Origin: Ryuthela nishihirai
Lineage: Eukaryota > Arthropoda > Arachnida > Araneae > Heptathelidae
Reading direction: 5' to 3'
Assembly (NCBI GenBank): GCA_038380435.1
Contig: JAWZYU010000674.1
Span: forward strand, 1-64,000
Length of the DNA: 64,000 nucleotides
Shown here piece after piece: positions 11,601 to 22,545 of this stretch (positions within the stretch are counted from its first letter, which is position 1; each line of letters begins with the position of its first letter). The notes below the pieces were generated by a model, which had not been told where the DNA came from, did no database searches, and saw nothing but the letters and a program-made list of their open reading frames with translations. Position numbers and translations under genes: made by a program.

Positions 11601-13362
11601 CAATCAACTTGTGATTTGATGTATCATTTTGATGATCGCATGTGCTTCAGTCAACTTGTGATTTGATGTATCAACTTCAATCAGCTTGTGATTTGATGTA
11701 TCATTTTGATGATCGAATGTGCTTCAATGAACTTGTGATTTGATGTATCATTTTGATGATCGCATGTGCTTCAATGAACTTGTGATTTGATGTATTATTT
11801 TGATGATCGCATGTGCTTCAATCAACTTGTGATTTGATGTATCATTTTGATGATCGCATGTGCTTCAATCAACTTGTGATTTGATGTATCATTTTGATGA
11901 TCGAATGTGCTTCAATGAACTTGTGATTTGATGTATCATTTTGATGATCGCATGTGCTTCAATCAACTTGTGATTTGATGTATCATTTTGATGATCGCAT
12001 GTTCTTCAATGAACTTGTGATTTGATGTATTATTTTGATGATCGCATGCGCTTCAATGAACTTGTGATTTGATGTATCATTTTGATGATCGCATGCGCTT
12101 CAATGAACTTGAGATTTGATGTATCAACTTCAATCAGCTTGTGATTTGATGTATCATTTTGATGATCGCATGTGCTTCAATCAACTTGTGATTTGATGTA
12201 TCATTTTGATGATCGCATGTGCTTCAATGAACTTGTGATTTGATGTATTATTTTGATGATCGCATGTGCTTCAATCAACTTGTGATTTGATGTATCATTT
12301 TGATGATCGCATGTGCTTCAGTCAACTTGTGATTTGATGTATCATTTTGATGATCGCATGCGCTTCAATGAACTTGTGATTTGATGTATCAACTTCAATC
12401 AGCTTGTGATTTGATGTATCATTTTGATGATCGCATGTGCTTCAATCAACTTGTGATTTGATGTATCATTTTGATGATCGAATGTGCTTCAATGAACTTG
12501 TGATTTGATGTATCATTTTGATGATCGCATGCGCTTCAATGAACTTGAGATTTGATGTATCAACTTCAATCAGCTTGTGATTTGATGTATCATTTTGATG
12601 ATCGCATGTGCTTCAATGAACTTGTGATTTGATGTATCATTTTGATGATCGAATGTGCTTCAATGAACTTGTGATTTGATGTATTATTTTGATGATCGCA
12701 TGTGCTTCAATCAACTTGTGATTTGATGTATCATTTTGATGATCGCATGTGCTTCAGTCAACTTGTGATTTGATGTATCATTTTGATGATCGCATGCGCT
12801 TCAATGAACTTGTGATTTGATGTATTATTTTGATGATCGCATGCGCTTCAATGAACTTGTGATTTGATGTATCAACTTCAATCAGCTTGTGATTTGATGT
12901 ATCATTTTGATGATCGCATGTGCTTCAATGAACTTGTGATTTGGTGTATCATTTTGATGATCGAATGTGCTTCAATCAACTTGTGATTTGATGTATCAAC
13001 TTCAATCAGCTTGTGATTTGATGTATCATTTTGATGATCGCATGTGCTTCAATCAACTTGTGATTTGATGCATGATTTTGATGATCGCATGTGCTTCAAT
13101 GAACTTGTGATTTGATGTATCATTTTGATGATCGCATGTGCTTCAATGAACTTGTGATTTGGTGTATCATTTTGATGATCGAATGTGCTTCAATCAACTT
13201 GTGATTTGATGTATCAACTTCAATCAGCTTGTGATTTGATGTATCATTTTGATGATCGCATGTGCTTCAATCAACTTGTGATTTGATGCATGATTTTGAT
13301 GATCGCATGTGCTTCAATGAACTTGTGATTTGATGTATCATTTTGATGATCGCATGTGCTAT
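8700..13362. repeat. 47-bp minisatellite, about 100 units, with higher-order repeat
   Basis: Same 47-bp unit as at 1811-3592. Two marker units with CATTTTATGATCG (one base shorter) recur with TTGGTGTATC at 8871, 9433 and 9995, a spacing of exactly 562 bp, which equals 12 units minus 2 bases. The pattern continues imperfectly near 10602. From about 11310 onward a short unit, TGTATCAACTTCAATCAGC, recurs in a second block pattern. This is the usual signature of unequal exchange in satellite DNA. Confidence 0.95.
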
Positions 13363-14275
13363 GGCTGCGAATTACATCACTAACTACTTAGAACGAACAT
13401 AATTGAAAAACTGACAATTTATTTTATTAAGAAAAATTAGAGTGTGAAGGAAAACGTAGTTTGTCTTATTCTGTGCACTAAAGTATAAAACAAGAAATGA
13501 TTTTATTTAGTGTGTTCGCGGGAGATTCAATAAGTTTATTAGTGTTGATCCTGTTAGCAGACTAGTAAGAACAAGGAGGATGTTTAGGACACTTAAAGGT
13601 ATGACTGAGGAGGTTATATGTTAGTCGAAAAAGCAGAACTGATCTCCACTTTTCTGTAGGAAGATTTCATGAATCGATGCATAGTTATATTTAGTTTGTT
13701 TAGGAATTGGTAAAGTTATTCTTTATAGATTGCGGGTTTGTTGACAGATATGATTGCGCCACTTATCGACTGTTGTAAAAGCCTTATTTTTCTCTCTTGG
13801 AGGAATAATAAAAAGGGGCTTTGTTCTTCTGAGGGTTTATTTTTATACTGATGAAGATTCGTGTTGGTTGACTTTTTGTAAATGTTTTTATTCATACTTT
13901 TCTAATAAATCACATTATTTTAGAATTATAATTGTTAAATACTATTTTTGAAGTCAAGCTCAGTTTCCATCCGTTTAATTCATGGCAATATTTTAATGCT
14001 GCAAGATGGCAAATTTTAAAACCGGAATAATTGTAACCTTTTCTTTTTGTTTCTTTTAAATCTTTCGAGAAATTGGGTCAAGAAGTTTGTAATCGTTACA
14101 ATATCGTAAGGGTACATAGGGTTGGGTTGTTTTACCTTTGAACGACACTTTTTTACACACAACGGGCTAAATGGCCGGTCACAAGGACCCCGAAGACTCA
14201 GAGATTGTTGGCAGAGGAGACCCAGTGGAACAGCTATTGGGAGATAGATGGTAGCCCCCGTCAAGGCCATCCAGC
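13361..14275. repeat. Duplicated flank, partner of 3590-4505
   Basis: Collinear, nearly identical second copy. It includes a 65-codon ORF at 13754-13951 that recurs at 36786-36983 (minus). That ORF is antisense to the LINE and probably not a gene. Confidence 0.88.
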
Positions 14276-14503
14276 GTGTTCTTTAACGTGCAACAGGGTA
14301 TGGCTCTCCCGCACACGGGGCCACGGCTTAACGTCCCATCCGACGGACGGCGGCCTTTCCAAGCCCATCGGTGTCCCCTACTGACCGTGGGCAGGGCGTG
14401 GAATTTTGTGGAGATAAATCTCAACGCTGACCCAGCTGGGACTCGAACCTGGGAACTACCGATTACGAGCCTGGCGCGCTACCGACTGAGCCACCCCGCC
14501 CCC
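14119..14503 (-). mobile_element. Full-length SINE-A copy
   Basis: Complete SINE-A: tail at GGTTGGGTTGTTTTACC, ACGTTAAAGAAC region (here with an extra A), CCATCCGACGGACGG core, and tRNA head with intact A and B boxes ending at CCACCCCGCCCCC. It is the counterpart of 4349-4890 without the minisatellite. Confidence 0.9.
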
Positions 14504-14853
14504 GATGCGGTTCAGACGGCGAAGCCCACGATCATTCAATGCTGGTTGTCCTTTGCAGTTTGTCCGGTTGCTTGCTTTTTACGTATTCCCAGAACACCCT
14601 TAAAACTGTTGTACAAGAAAATCCAAGATCGTTGACAATTTCGGAGATCGAGTGTCCCATCCGTCAGGCACCTATGATCTGCCCTCTGTCAAATGCATCT
14701 AAATACCGCGCCTTTCCCATTACGCTTCTCACGACGAATGCTTGGGGAAGCCAAAGCTGACAGCTATATATGACCAGAGTTTCAGCCACGCATGCGCGCG
14801 AATGCGGGACGTGCGGGACGTGCGGGACTGAATTTGGATAACGTCTCCTATCC
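14504..14853. other. Unassigned spacer
   Basis: Moderate-GC sequence with short ORFs (for example 14539-14760). There is a tandem GGGACGTGC repeat near 14812-14826. I recognise no gene. Confidence 0.35.
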
Positions 14854-14865
14854 CTAATTCAATGG

Positions 14866-15253
14866 GGGCGGGGGTGGCTCAGTTGGCAGCGCGCCTGGCT
14901 CATAATCTGTAGTTCCCAGGTTCGAGTCCCAGCTGGGTCAGCGTTGAGATTTATCTGCGCAAAAATCCCCGCCCTGCCCGCGGTCAGTAGGGGACACCGA
15001 TGGGCTTGGAAAGGCCGCCGTCCGTCGGATGGGACGTTAAGGCGTGGCCCCGTGTGCGGGAGAGACATACCCTCTGCACGTTAAAGAACACGTTGGATGG
15101 CCTTGACGGGAGGCTACCATCTGTCTCCCAACAGCTGTTCCAGTGGTCTCCAACCTTCTCTGAGCCTTCGGAGTCCATGTGACCTGGCCATTTAGCCCAT
15201 GGTGTGCAAAAAAAAGTGCCGCTCAGAGGTAAAACAACCCAACCAACCCTACT
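14866..15253 (+). mobile_element. Full-length SINE-A copy
   Basis: The target site duplication CTAATTCAATGG is exact at 14854-14865 and 15254-15265. The head GGGGTGGCTCAGTTGG and B box GGTTCGAGTCCC are intact. The tail reads AAAACAACCCAACCAACCC. Confidence 0.93.
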
Positions 15254-15269
15254 CTAATTCAATGGCACT

Positions 15270-15720
15270 TCAGTGTAGATGATAATCTGTCGTCAAGGCT
15301 TTACAAGCCTGCCCAGCTATGGCTCTCTTGTACACGGGGCAACGACGTAATGACCCTTCCGACGGATGGAGGGATTTCCAAGCCCATCGGTATTCTTTAC
15401 CACCGATGAGAGAGTAATGATTAATAGAAATAAATCCAAGCCGAGTGGCCGAGTGGTTAGCGCGCTTGCCTACTGATCCCCGGGACCTGGGTTCGAGCCC
15501 CGGGTAAGGCATGGCTGTGTGTGTCGTTTTTCTGCTGAGGACCTGCCATCCTCTCAGACCTTCTACTATGGCATATAAACTGACAGGCTCCTGTCAGACC
15601 TCTGTGGCAAGCAGCTGCTTGAGGGGGTATTTAAATTTTAAATAAATAAAAATTATCAAGCTGGGACTCGAACCTGGGAATTGCAGATTACGAGCCTCGC
15701 TCACTACACACCGAACTAAT
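15270..15720 (-). mobile_element. Old SINE-A split by SINE-B
   Basis: A diverged minus-strand SINE-A whose body (15270-15437) and head (15655-15720, GCTGGGACTCGAACCTGGGA) are separated by a SINE-B. The target duplication is imperfect, about ATCCAAG/TATCAAG. Further SINE-A-like debris (CACGGCTTAATTTTCCATCCG) continues to about 15800. Confidence 0.75.
15441..15652 (+). mobile_element. SINE-B copy nested in SINE-A
   Basis: Head GCCGAGTGGTTAGCGCGC (A box) and GGTTCGAGCCCCGGG (B box), then ATGGCATATAAACTGACAGG, and the 3' end GCAGCTGCTTGAGGGGGTAT followed by an AAATAAAT-type tail. Confidence 0.9.
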
Positions 15721-15847
15721 CCTCTTCCTAATGCACAGGGTACGATCCTCTTTACGTAGGGAACCACGGCTTAATTTTCCATCCGAAGAACGTTTCAAGA
15801 TCATTGGTAGGAAACATAATGAAACTCCCATTTTAAAAAGACGCTGG

Positions 15848-16231
15848 GTTGGGTTGTTTTACCTCTGAGCGGCACTTTTTTGCACACCATGGGCTAAATG
15901 GCCAGGTCACATGGACCCCGAAGGCTTAGAGAAGGTTGGGGGAGGGGACCCACTGGAACAGCTGTTGGGAGACAGATGGTAGCCTCCCGTCAAGGCCATC
16001 CAGTGTGTTCTTTAACGTGCACAGGGTATGGCTCTCCCGCAAACTGGGCCACGGCTTAACGTCACATCCAACGGGCGGTGGCCTTTCCAAGCCCATCGGT
16101 GTCCCCTACTGACCGTGGGTAGGGCGGGGAATTTTGCGGAGATAAATCTCAACGCTGACCCAGCTGGGACTCGAACCTGGGAACTACAGATTACGAGCCT
16201 GGCGCGCTACCGACTGAGCCACCCCCGCCCC
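15848..16231 (-). mobile_element. Full-length SINE-A copy
   Basis: Flanked by AAAAGACGCTGG at the left and AAAAGGACGCTGG at the right, a target duplication with a one-base difference. It has an intact head, core and tail. Confidence 0.92.
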
Positions 16232-16244
16232 AAAAGGACGCTGG

Positions 16245-17234
16245 AATAAGTTCTATTTCTCTATTAAAACATTCGCTCGTAGAATCATTTCGTGATAAAA
16301 TAACATAGACATCAGTGAAATCGTCTGCTGATGACGCAAGAGACAGGACAATAAATTAAATCACACTCTCGATTGAAACGAAAATTTGAAAAAGAAATTT
16401 AAAAAAATGATAAAGAGATCTGCTATCCACGAAATTCCATCGATTTCGAAACCATTCCAGTTGCAAACGCAAAATGAGATTGGAACGCCGATTGCTGACG
16501 ACGTCTCATACGGTTACGGATTAGAATGGAACAAGAGAAGCCGGGAGGAGGAGGGGAGGGGGAGGGGAGGTAGGCGCGAGGGCATGCAGGCACAAAAGCC
16601 CATTAGAAGAGAGTCCATCTCCGATCGTAGACAGTTCTGTCGTCGAGTAAAAGACGGCCGATCCTACTGGCTCTGTTGTGTGATTCATCCTCAAGCTCTG
16701 TCAGTCTCTCCTCTCGACGACCCTCCCTTTCTCATCCCCACACTTATCTCCGATCACCCCCCCCCCATCCAACCCCTCTTCGTGACACTGCTCTTCCCCA
16801 CAATCATTTGGTACTGGAGATATGTAGATTGTATCGAGCAGATGTTGCAGATGATGAGGAAGGAGTTAGGATGATGATCTGCTCTTCCTGTTCCGATAGT
16901 TAAGTCTTGTACATCTTGTTGAAAGAGATATGGGGAGTATAGCTAGGAGGAGTAGGAGGGATGTGGGATGGTGAATCACATCGGGAATGGTTTATTGCTG
17001 CATAACAAGATGGATGGTTGAGATAGTGGGCGTTGATACTTGAGCACGGAGCGTCTGCCTTTCAGTATTGTAACGTGTCTTTTGTCTATTAGGCGTTGTG
17101 ATGCTACAAAGGATCTTGGAAGGATCCTGCTCTGCTAGTATCATTTGTGTAAAAGTGTAAACCGTTTGTAGCAGGCAATATAATCATTGCAGCTGTATAT
17201 AGTCCGTATAGTAAGGAAGGAGGAGTGTCGAAAA
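16245..17234. other. Unassigned DNA
   Basis: No TE recognised. It contains an ORF of 162 codons at 16386-16874 spanning a G/A-rich run (about 16540-16575) and a C-rich run (16758-16775). The residues are low-complexity and no domain is visible. It could be an exon or chance; I cannot decide. Confidence 0.35.
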
Positions 17235-17247
17235 CATAAAAATAGAG

Positions 17248-17630
17248 TTGGGTTGTTTTACCTCTGAACGGCACTTTTTTGCACACCATGAGCTAAATGG
17301 CCATGTCACATTGACCCCGAAGGCTCAGAGAAGGTTGAGGGAGGGGACCCACTAGAACAGCTGTTGGGAGACAGATGGTAGCCTCCCGTCAAGGCCATCC
17401 AGCGTGTTCTTTAATGTGCACAGTGTATGGCTCTCCCGCACACGGGGCCACGGCTTAACGTCCCATCCGACGGACGGCGGCCCTTCCAAGCCCATCGGTG
17501 TCCCCTACTGACCGTGGGCAGGGCGGGGGAATTTTGCGGAGATAAATCTCAACGCTGATCCAGCTGGGACTCGAACCTGGGAACTACAGATTACAAGCCT
17601 GGCGCGCTACCGACTGAGCCACCCCCGCCC
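17248..17630 (-). mobile_element. Full-length SINE-A copy
   Basis: The target site duplication CATAAAAATAGAG is exact at 17235-17247 and 17631-17643. Head, core and tail are complete. Confidence 0.94.
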
Positions 17631-17914
17631 CATAAAAATAGAGAACGTAAGAGTTGTTAAAGCTTGGTAATGAAAACTGTGATAGTCATTAATAATGAAG
17701 AACGTAATAATAGTGAAGGCATGGTAATGAGGACTGTAGTAATCGTTAACAACGAAGAACTATAATTGTGGAAACTTGGTAATGAAAACTGTGGCAAAGA
17801 AAACGACAAGTGGAAAATATTCTGGGTTTGAAATCTCCCTCGGATCGAAATATTCTTTCCGATAAATTTAATAACGATATGCATATATAATAAAGAGACT
17901 CTCTGAAGTCTTAA

Positions 17915-18262
17915 TCACGTGATCGAATTCCAGCAGTAATCTGCAGTTCCTAGGTTCGAGTCCTACCTGGACCAGCATTGAAATATATCTCCGTTAAACC
18001 CTGTCCGGTGAAAAAGGGGCACTGACGGTCTTGGAAAAATCGCCGTCCATCAGATGTGACCTAAAGCCGTGGCACCATGTGCGGAAAACCATACGCTGTG
18101 CACGTTAAAAAACACACTGGTTGGCCTTGACATCCAGTGTGTTTTTCCATCTGTCTCCTAATAGATGGCTAGTGGGTGCACCCTCCAACTTTCTATGGGC
18201 CCTCGGGGTCCTTGTGACCTGGCTATTTAGTCCATCATGTTCAATAAAGGGCCGCTCAGAGG
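17915..18262 (+). mobile_element. Old diverged SINE-A
   Basis: B box AGGTTCGAGTCC is present, followed by a diverged body (CCGTCCATCAGATG, TGCACGTTAAAAAACACACTG). It ends where the next SINE-A head begins (GGCCGCTCAGAG/GGTGGCGGG), so the younger copy landed in its tail. Confidence 0.8.
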
Positions 18263-19487
18263 GTGGCGGGTCTCAGTTGGTAGCGCGCCAGACTCGTAAT
18301 CTGCAGTTCCCAGGTTCGAGTCTCAGCTGGGTCAGCGTTAAGACTTATCTCCGCCAAACTCCTCGCCCTGCCCACGGTCAGTAGGGGACACCGATGGGCT
18401 TGGAAAGGCAGCCGTCCGTCAGATGGGGACGTTAAGCCGTGGCCTCTTGTGCGGGAGAACAATACCCTGTGCACGTTAAAGAACACGCTGGATGGCCTTG
18501 ACGGGAGGCTACCATCTGTCTCCCAACAGCTGTTCCAGTGGGTCCCCTCCCCCAATCTTCTCTGAGCCTTCGGGGTCCTTGTGACCTGGCCATTTAGCCC
18601 ATTATGTGCAAAAAAGTGCAGCTCATTGGTAAAACAACCCAACGTTAAAGAACACGCTGGATGGCCTTGACGGGAGGCTACCATCTGTCTCCCAACAGCT
18701 GTTCCAGTGGGTCCCCTCCCCCAACCTTCTCTGAATCTTCGGGGTCCATGTGACCTGGCCATTTAGCCCATGGTGTGCAAAAAAGTGCCGCTCAGAGGTA
18801 AAACAACCCAACGTTAAAGAACACGCTGGATGGCCTTGACGGGAGGCTACCATCTGTCTCCCAACAGCTGTTCCAGTGGGTCCTCTCCCCCAACCTTCTC
18901 TGAATCTTCGGGGTCCATGTGACCTGGCCATTTAGCCCATTATGTGCAAAAAAGTGCAGCTCATTGGTAAAACAACCCAACGTTAAAGAACACGCTGGAT
19001 GGCCTTGACGGGAGGCTACCATCTGTCTCCCAACAGCTGTTCCAGTGGGTCCCCTCCCCCAATCTTCTCTGAGCCTTCGGGGTCCTTGTGACCTGGCCAT
19101 TTAGCCCATTATGTGCAAAAAAGTGCAGCCCATTGGTAAAACAACCCAACGTTAAAGAACACGCTGGATGGCCTTGACGGGAGGCTACCATCTGTCTCCC
19201 AACAGCTGTTCCAGTGTGTCCCCTCCCCCAACCTTCTCTGAGCCTTCGGGGTCCTTGTGACCTGGCCATTTAGCCCATTATGTGCAAAACAGTGCAGCTC
19301 ATTGGTAAAACAACCCAACGTTAAAGAACACGCTGGATGGCCTTGACGGGAGGCTACCATCTCTCTCCAAACAGCTGTTCCAGTGGGTCCCCTCCCCCAA
19401 CCTTCTCTGAGTCTTCGGGGTCCATGTGACCTGGCCATTTAGCCCATGGTGTGCAAAAAAGTGCCGCCCAGAGGTAAAACAACCCAA
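18262..19487 (+). mobile_element. SINE-A with six tandem 3' halves
   Basis: One tRNA head and core (18262-18473) are followed by six copies of the SINE 3' half, each exactly 169 bp, starting at 18474, 18643, 18812, 18981, 19150 and 19319. Each junction reads CAACCCAACGTTAAAGAAC, joining the tail to the middle of the body. Tail fragments continue to about 19630. Confidence 0.93.
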
Positions 19488-19534
19488 AAAAGCCGCTCAG
19501 AGGTAAAACAACCAAACTCAATGTAATGTATCTC

Positions 19535-19630
19535 CTACGTCAAAATTAGCTGAGCCCTTGGGGTCCTTGTGACTTGGATATTTAGGCCATTGTGTAGAAA
19601 AATGGAGCTCAAAGGTAAAACAACCCAATG
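19535..19630 (+). mobile_element. SINE-A tail fragment
   Basis: Diverged end of SINE-A: GCCCTTGGGGTCCTTGTGAC ... GGTAAAACAACCCAA. No head is attached. Confidence 0.65.
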
Positions 19631-21346
19631 TGGATGAAATAAAGAAGTAATAAGAAATCCTACAGATTGACAGACAAGAGAGATGTGGCTGAACAGAGAA
19701 CAGATACAGAGAGATTTGACAACGAAATACGAAAGCTGCTCTTCATAAATTCATTAGCACCAAAAGAAAACAAAAAAAACAACAAATAATTGCATTTAAC
19801 CATATTTCTGTCATCGGCCCCGAGTTATACGCTCCCCACTTCTCTGATGAAACTCATTATTCCATTGCTTAAAAGATTCTCCCAGGCTATGGACCCACAG
19901 AGAGAGAAAGAGCGTTTACAATGTTCTAGCGTTACATCTAGACTATCTAGGGTCTGGAAACAAAAAACACCACCAACGAAACGAAGATGGACCTCACAAG
20001 AAAGCTGATTCGTGTACAACAACTACACACGCTCCAATTTTCGATTAAGCCACCACCACTTCGTATTCTATCGCCAGTTAAATTTGAAAACTTTCCCAAC
20101 GCCAAAACCTCTTCTTGTGTGGCCATGTACCCTTGCTATGAGAATCTCTCAGAGAATTCTGATCTAGCGGGAATCAGAAGAGAAGGAGGCGCGCGTGTGC
20201 GAAACAGTAAGAGTAGGGTGGATGAGTTTGGAGGGCAGAGAAAGAGAGGAGGAGGAGTAATGATGGGGTGGGTCACCAGCGCAAGATGAGAGTCATTTGC
20301 ATAATTAATTATGCACCGTCGTTGCCGAAGCCGATTTTTCGTTTCCTATCCGCCCTCCCCTCAAACAACAACTTTCCTCGTCGTCCATCCTCGCCGCCTC
20401 GCTCTCTAACGTTTCTCTTTTCGAGCCAGATAATCTGTATTTAATATTTGCGGTGAGAGAGAAGAGAGAAACAAAACGAAATGGTACGAAAGTGCGAGAC
20501 AAACCTCCAGAAACGTCATGCATGTTAAATCGACTGTTGCCTTTGTCCTCATTGTACGTCGGTTTTAATTTTCCGAAGGAAAATTCGAAAGGGGTAAAGC
20601 AGGATGATGTAGAAATAAAAAAAAAAAAGAAAAGACTACGTACAATGGAAGAAGAGTTGATCACAAAGTTGAGAAAGAGATATTTCCAATTAGAAAGATT
20701 CGAGATACGTGTTGCACCGAGTGTTGTAAGGATTGCAGTTGGGTTTTTCTTTCCTTTGTTGTTCTTAATGAGCAAGGAATTGCAGTCAGTTCCAGCAGAT
20801 CCCCTCGTTCCTATGTTGGTCTCCAGGATGAAGTCGCTGAAGCGATAAAAGTCGCGTTGAAAAGCAAATTTTTCGTTGACGTCCTTTTTTATTTCATTTC
20901 TGATTATTCTTTCTTAACGTCGTCTCTCTCTTAGTGGCGATTTAATCATTCGTACTTCTTCTAAGGAGAGGATAACGGAAAATAAGAGGATGTTGATGAT
21001 CTAGAGGATAACGGAAAATAAGAGGATGTTGATGATAGTGATGGAGGAGGGAAAAGATAGATTTGTAACTTGGTAAGGATTTCAAACATTTTCTTTTTTT
21101 CGCCGTCAGAATGCGACGAAAACTTCTTCCCGAACAATATATCAGCTTCGCATTTACAAATTTGTGCCGCGAAATTAAATTGATTTAATGAACGTTACGT
21201 TCAAACGCTGGATCATAATCTGATATGGGAGGAAGGCGAAGAAAGGAGAAAATTCCTTCCCTCCCTGGAGAATTCTAATAAGAGAATATGAAGTTAACGC
21301 AAATATAATACACACAGTGGATTGTGAAATTTTGCTAATACGAGTA
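19631..21346. other. Unassigned DNA, possible regulatory or exonic patches
   Basis: Mostly unique sequence. An antisense pair of ORFs, 20305-20775 (-) and 20453-20848 (+), overlaps; neither has a domain I recognise and both contain low-complexity Lys or Phe runs. The segment around 20010-20038 repeats the hairpin motif of 1247-1275. A short direct repeat (GAGGATAACGGAAAATAAG) occurs near 20967 and 21004. Confidence 0.35.
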
Positions 21347-22010
21347 ATCGGTTGTTTTACCTCTGAGCCCACTTTTTTTTGCACACAATGAGCTAAATGG
21401 CCATGTCACAAGGATCCCGAAGACTCAGAGAATGTAGTCAATGGATAACTGTTGGGAGAGAGATGGCAGATACCCGACAAGATCATCCAGTGTGTTCTTT
21501 AACGTGCACAGTGTATGGCTCTCCCGCACACGGCATACCCTGTGCACGTTAAAGAACAAGCTGGATGGCTTTGATGGTAGGCTACTTATCTGTCTCCCAA
21601 CAGTTGTTCCAGTGGGTCCCCTCCCCCAACCTTCTCTGAGCCTTCGGAGTCCTTGTGACCTGGCCATTTAGCCCATGGTGTGCAAAAACGTGCCGCTCAG
21701 AGGTTAAACAACCCAACGATAAAGAACACAGTGGATGGCCTTGACGGGAAGCTACCATCAGTCTCCCAACAGCTGTTCCAGTGGGTCCCCTCCCCCAACC
21801 TTCTCTGAGCCTTCGGGGTCCTTGTGACCTGGCCATTTAGCCCATGGTGTACAAAACAGTGCCGCTCAGAGGAAAAAAACCCAACCCAACCCGCACACGG
21901 GGCCACGGCTTAACGTCTCATCAAACGTACCTGCGGCTTTTTCAATATCATCGGTGTTCCCTACTGGCCGAGGGGGAGTTTTTGTGGAGTATAACATTTC
22001 CCCCTCGACT
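21347..22010. mobile_element. SINE-A interrupted by an inverted SINE-A dimer
   Basis: A minus-strand SINE-A (21347-21533 and 21891-22010) is split by two plus-strand tail halves (21534-21890). The two orientations meet head to head at GCACACGGCATACCCTGTGC. The internal dimer has the CAACCCAACGATAAAG junction seen in other multimers, with one substitution. Confidence 0.78.
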
Positions 22011-22084
22011 CTACGGGGTTTTAAAAAATTTCTTGAAAGATACATGAAATATAAATAAGTTTAATAATTTATTGCCTCTTTTAC

Positions 22085-22152
22085 CTTTACTCGCATTCTG
22101 AAGGGGGTGGGGGCATTGCCCTCTTGCCCCCCCCCCTAGATCCGGCCCTGGT
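22085..22152 (-). mobile_element. Possible DNA-transposon terminus
   Basis: On the minus strand this reads CAGGGCCGGATCTAGGGGGG followed by GCAAGAGGGCAATGCCC. A CAGGGCCGGAT start is seen at the ends of some hAT-like and other cut-and-paste elements. No matching opposite end was found, although a G-rich segment lies at 22674-22687. Confidence 0.35.
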
Positions 22153-22239
22153 TGTTGCTGTGGTTGCTGTTCTAGTTGCTGCTATTAATGTTTTTGTTGA
22201 TCAATTAATATTAATGCTTTGCCGTTACACTGTTATAGG

Positions 22240-22545
22240 TTACATATTATATTATAATATATTATTTATATTATAATATATTATTTATTATATTATATAA
22301 AAATTATCTAATATATTATATAAAAAATCATCTAATATATTATATATTATAATATATATTATTATATTATAGCATATTATATATTATAATATATATTATT
22401 ATATTTTAACATATTATATATTATAATATATATTATTATATTATAATATATATTATTATATTATAATATATATTATTATATTATAACATATTATATATTA
22501 TAATATATATTATTATATTATAATATATTATTTATTATATTATAG
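22240..22545. repeat. TATAATAT satellite-like tract
   Basis: Almost pure A/T made of ATTATATTATAATATAT-type motifs in tandem and inverted arrangement. Units of about 20-60 bases recur, for example AACATATTATATATTATAAT. Confidence 0.9.

Larger units (their letters stand above)
8191..13983 (-). mobile_element. LINE-1 3' end with giant 47-bp array, copy B
   Basis: Minus-strand, 5'-truncated LINE remnant of about 5.8 kb. Its 3' end (8191-8700) matches the reverse complement of 37.43-37.78 kb, including GCTTATCAGCGGGAATGTAC, TATGGTTTTGACAGATATG and AGGTAGGGAATTTGATATTG. A SINE-B inserted at about 8320-8537 splits this part. The array fills 8700-13362, and 13361-13983 matches 36.75-37.38 kb. Nearly all the length excess over the 34-38 kb copy is array expansion. 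The element is not coding here. Confidence 0.72.

Noticed and set aside
8700..13362. CRISPR array
   Set aside because: There are no unique spacers: the whole 47-bp unit repeats, the sequence is animal DNA and there are no cas genes.
13754..13951. Conserved 65-codon ORF (also at 36786-36983, minus)
   Set aside because: It is conserved only because the LINE-1 3' region is. It lies antisense to the element and does not match a known family.
14866..14940. Functional tRNA genes at SINE heads
   Set aside because: A and B boxes are present, but each is followed by the SINE body and tail, is flanked by target duplications and lacks a good acceptor stem.
18256..19487. Long overlapping ORFs of the type FTSERHFFAHHGLNGQVTW in this and other loci as a repeated protein family
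   Set aside because: They are translations of SINE-A in many positions and both orientations, and they start and stop at SINE junctions. Such ORFs can enter databases as hypothetical proteins but are not genes.
20305..20848. Overlapping antisense ORFs of 156 and 131 codons as genes
   Set aside because: Both are open over the same DNA, with low-complexity runs and no domain; at most one could be real and nothing favours either.
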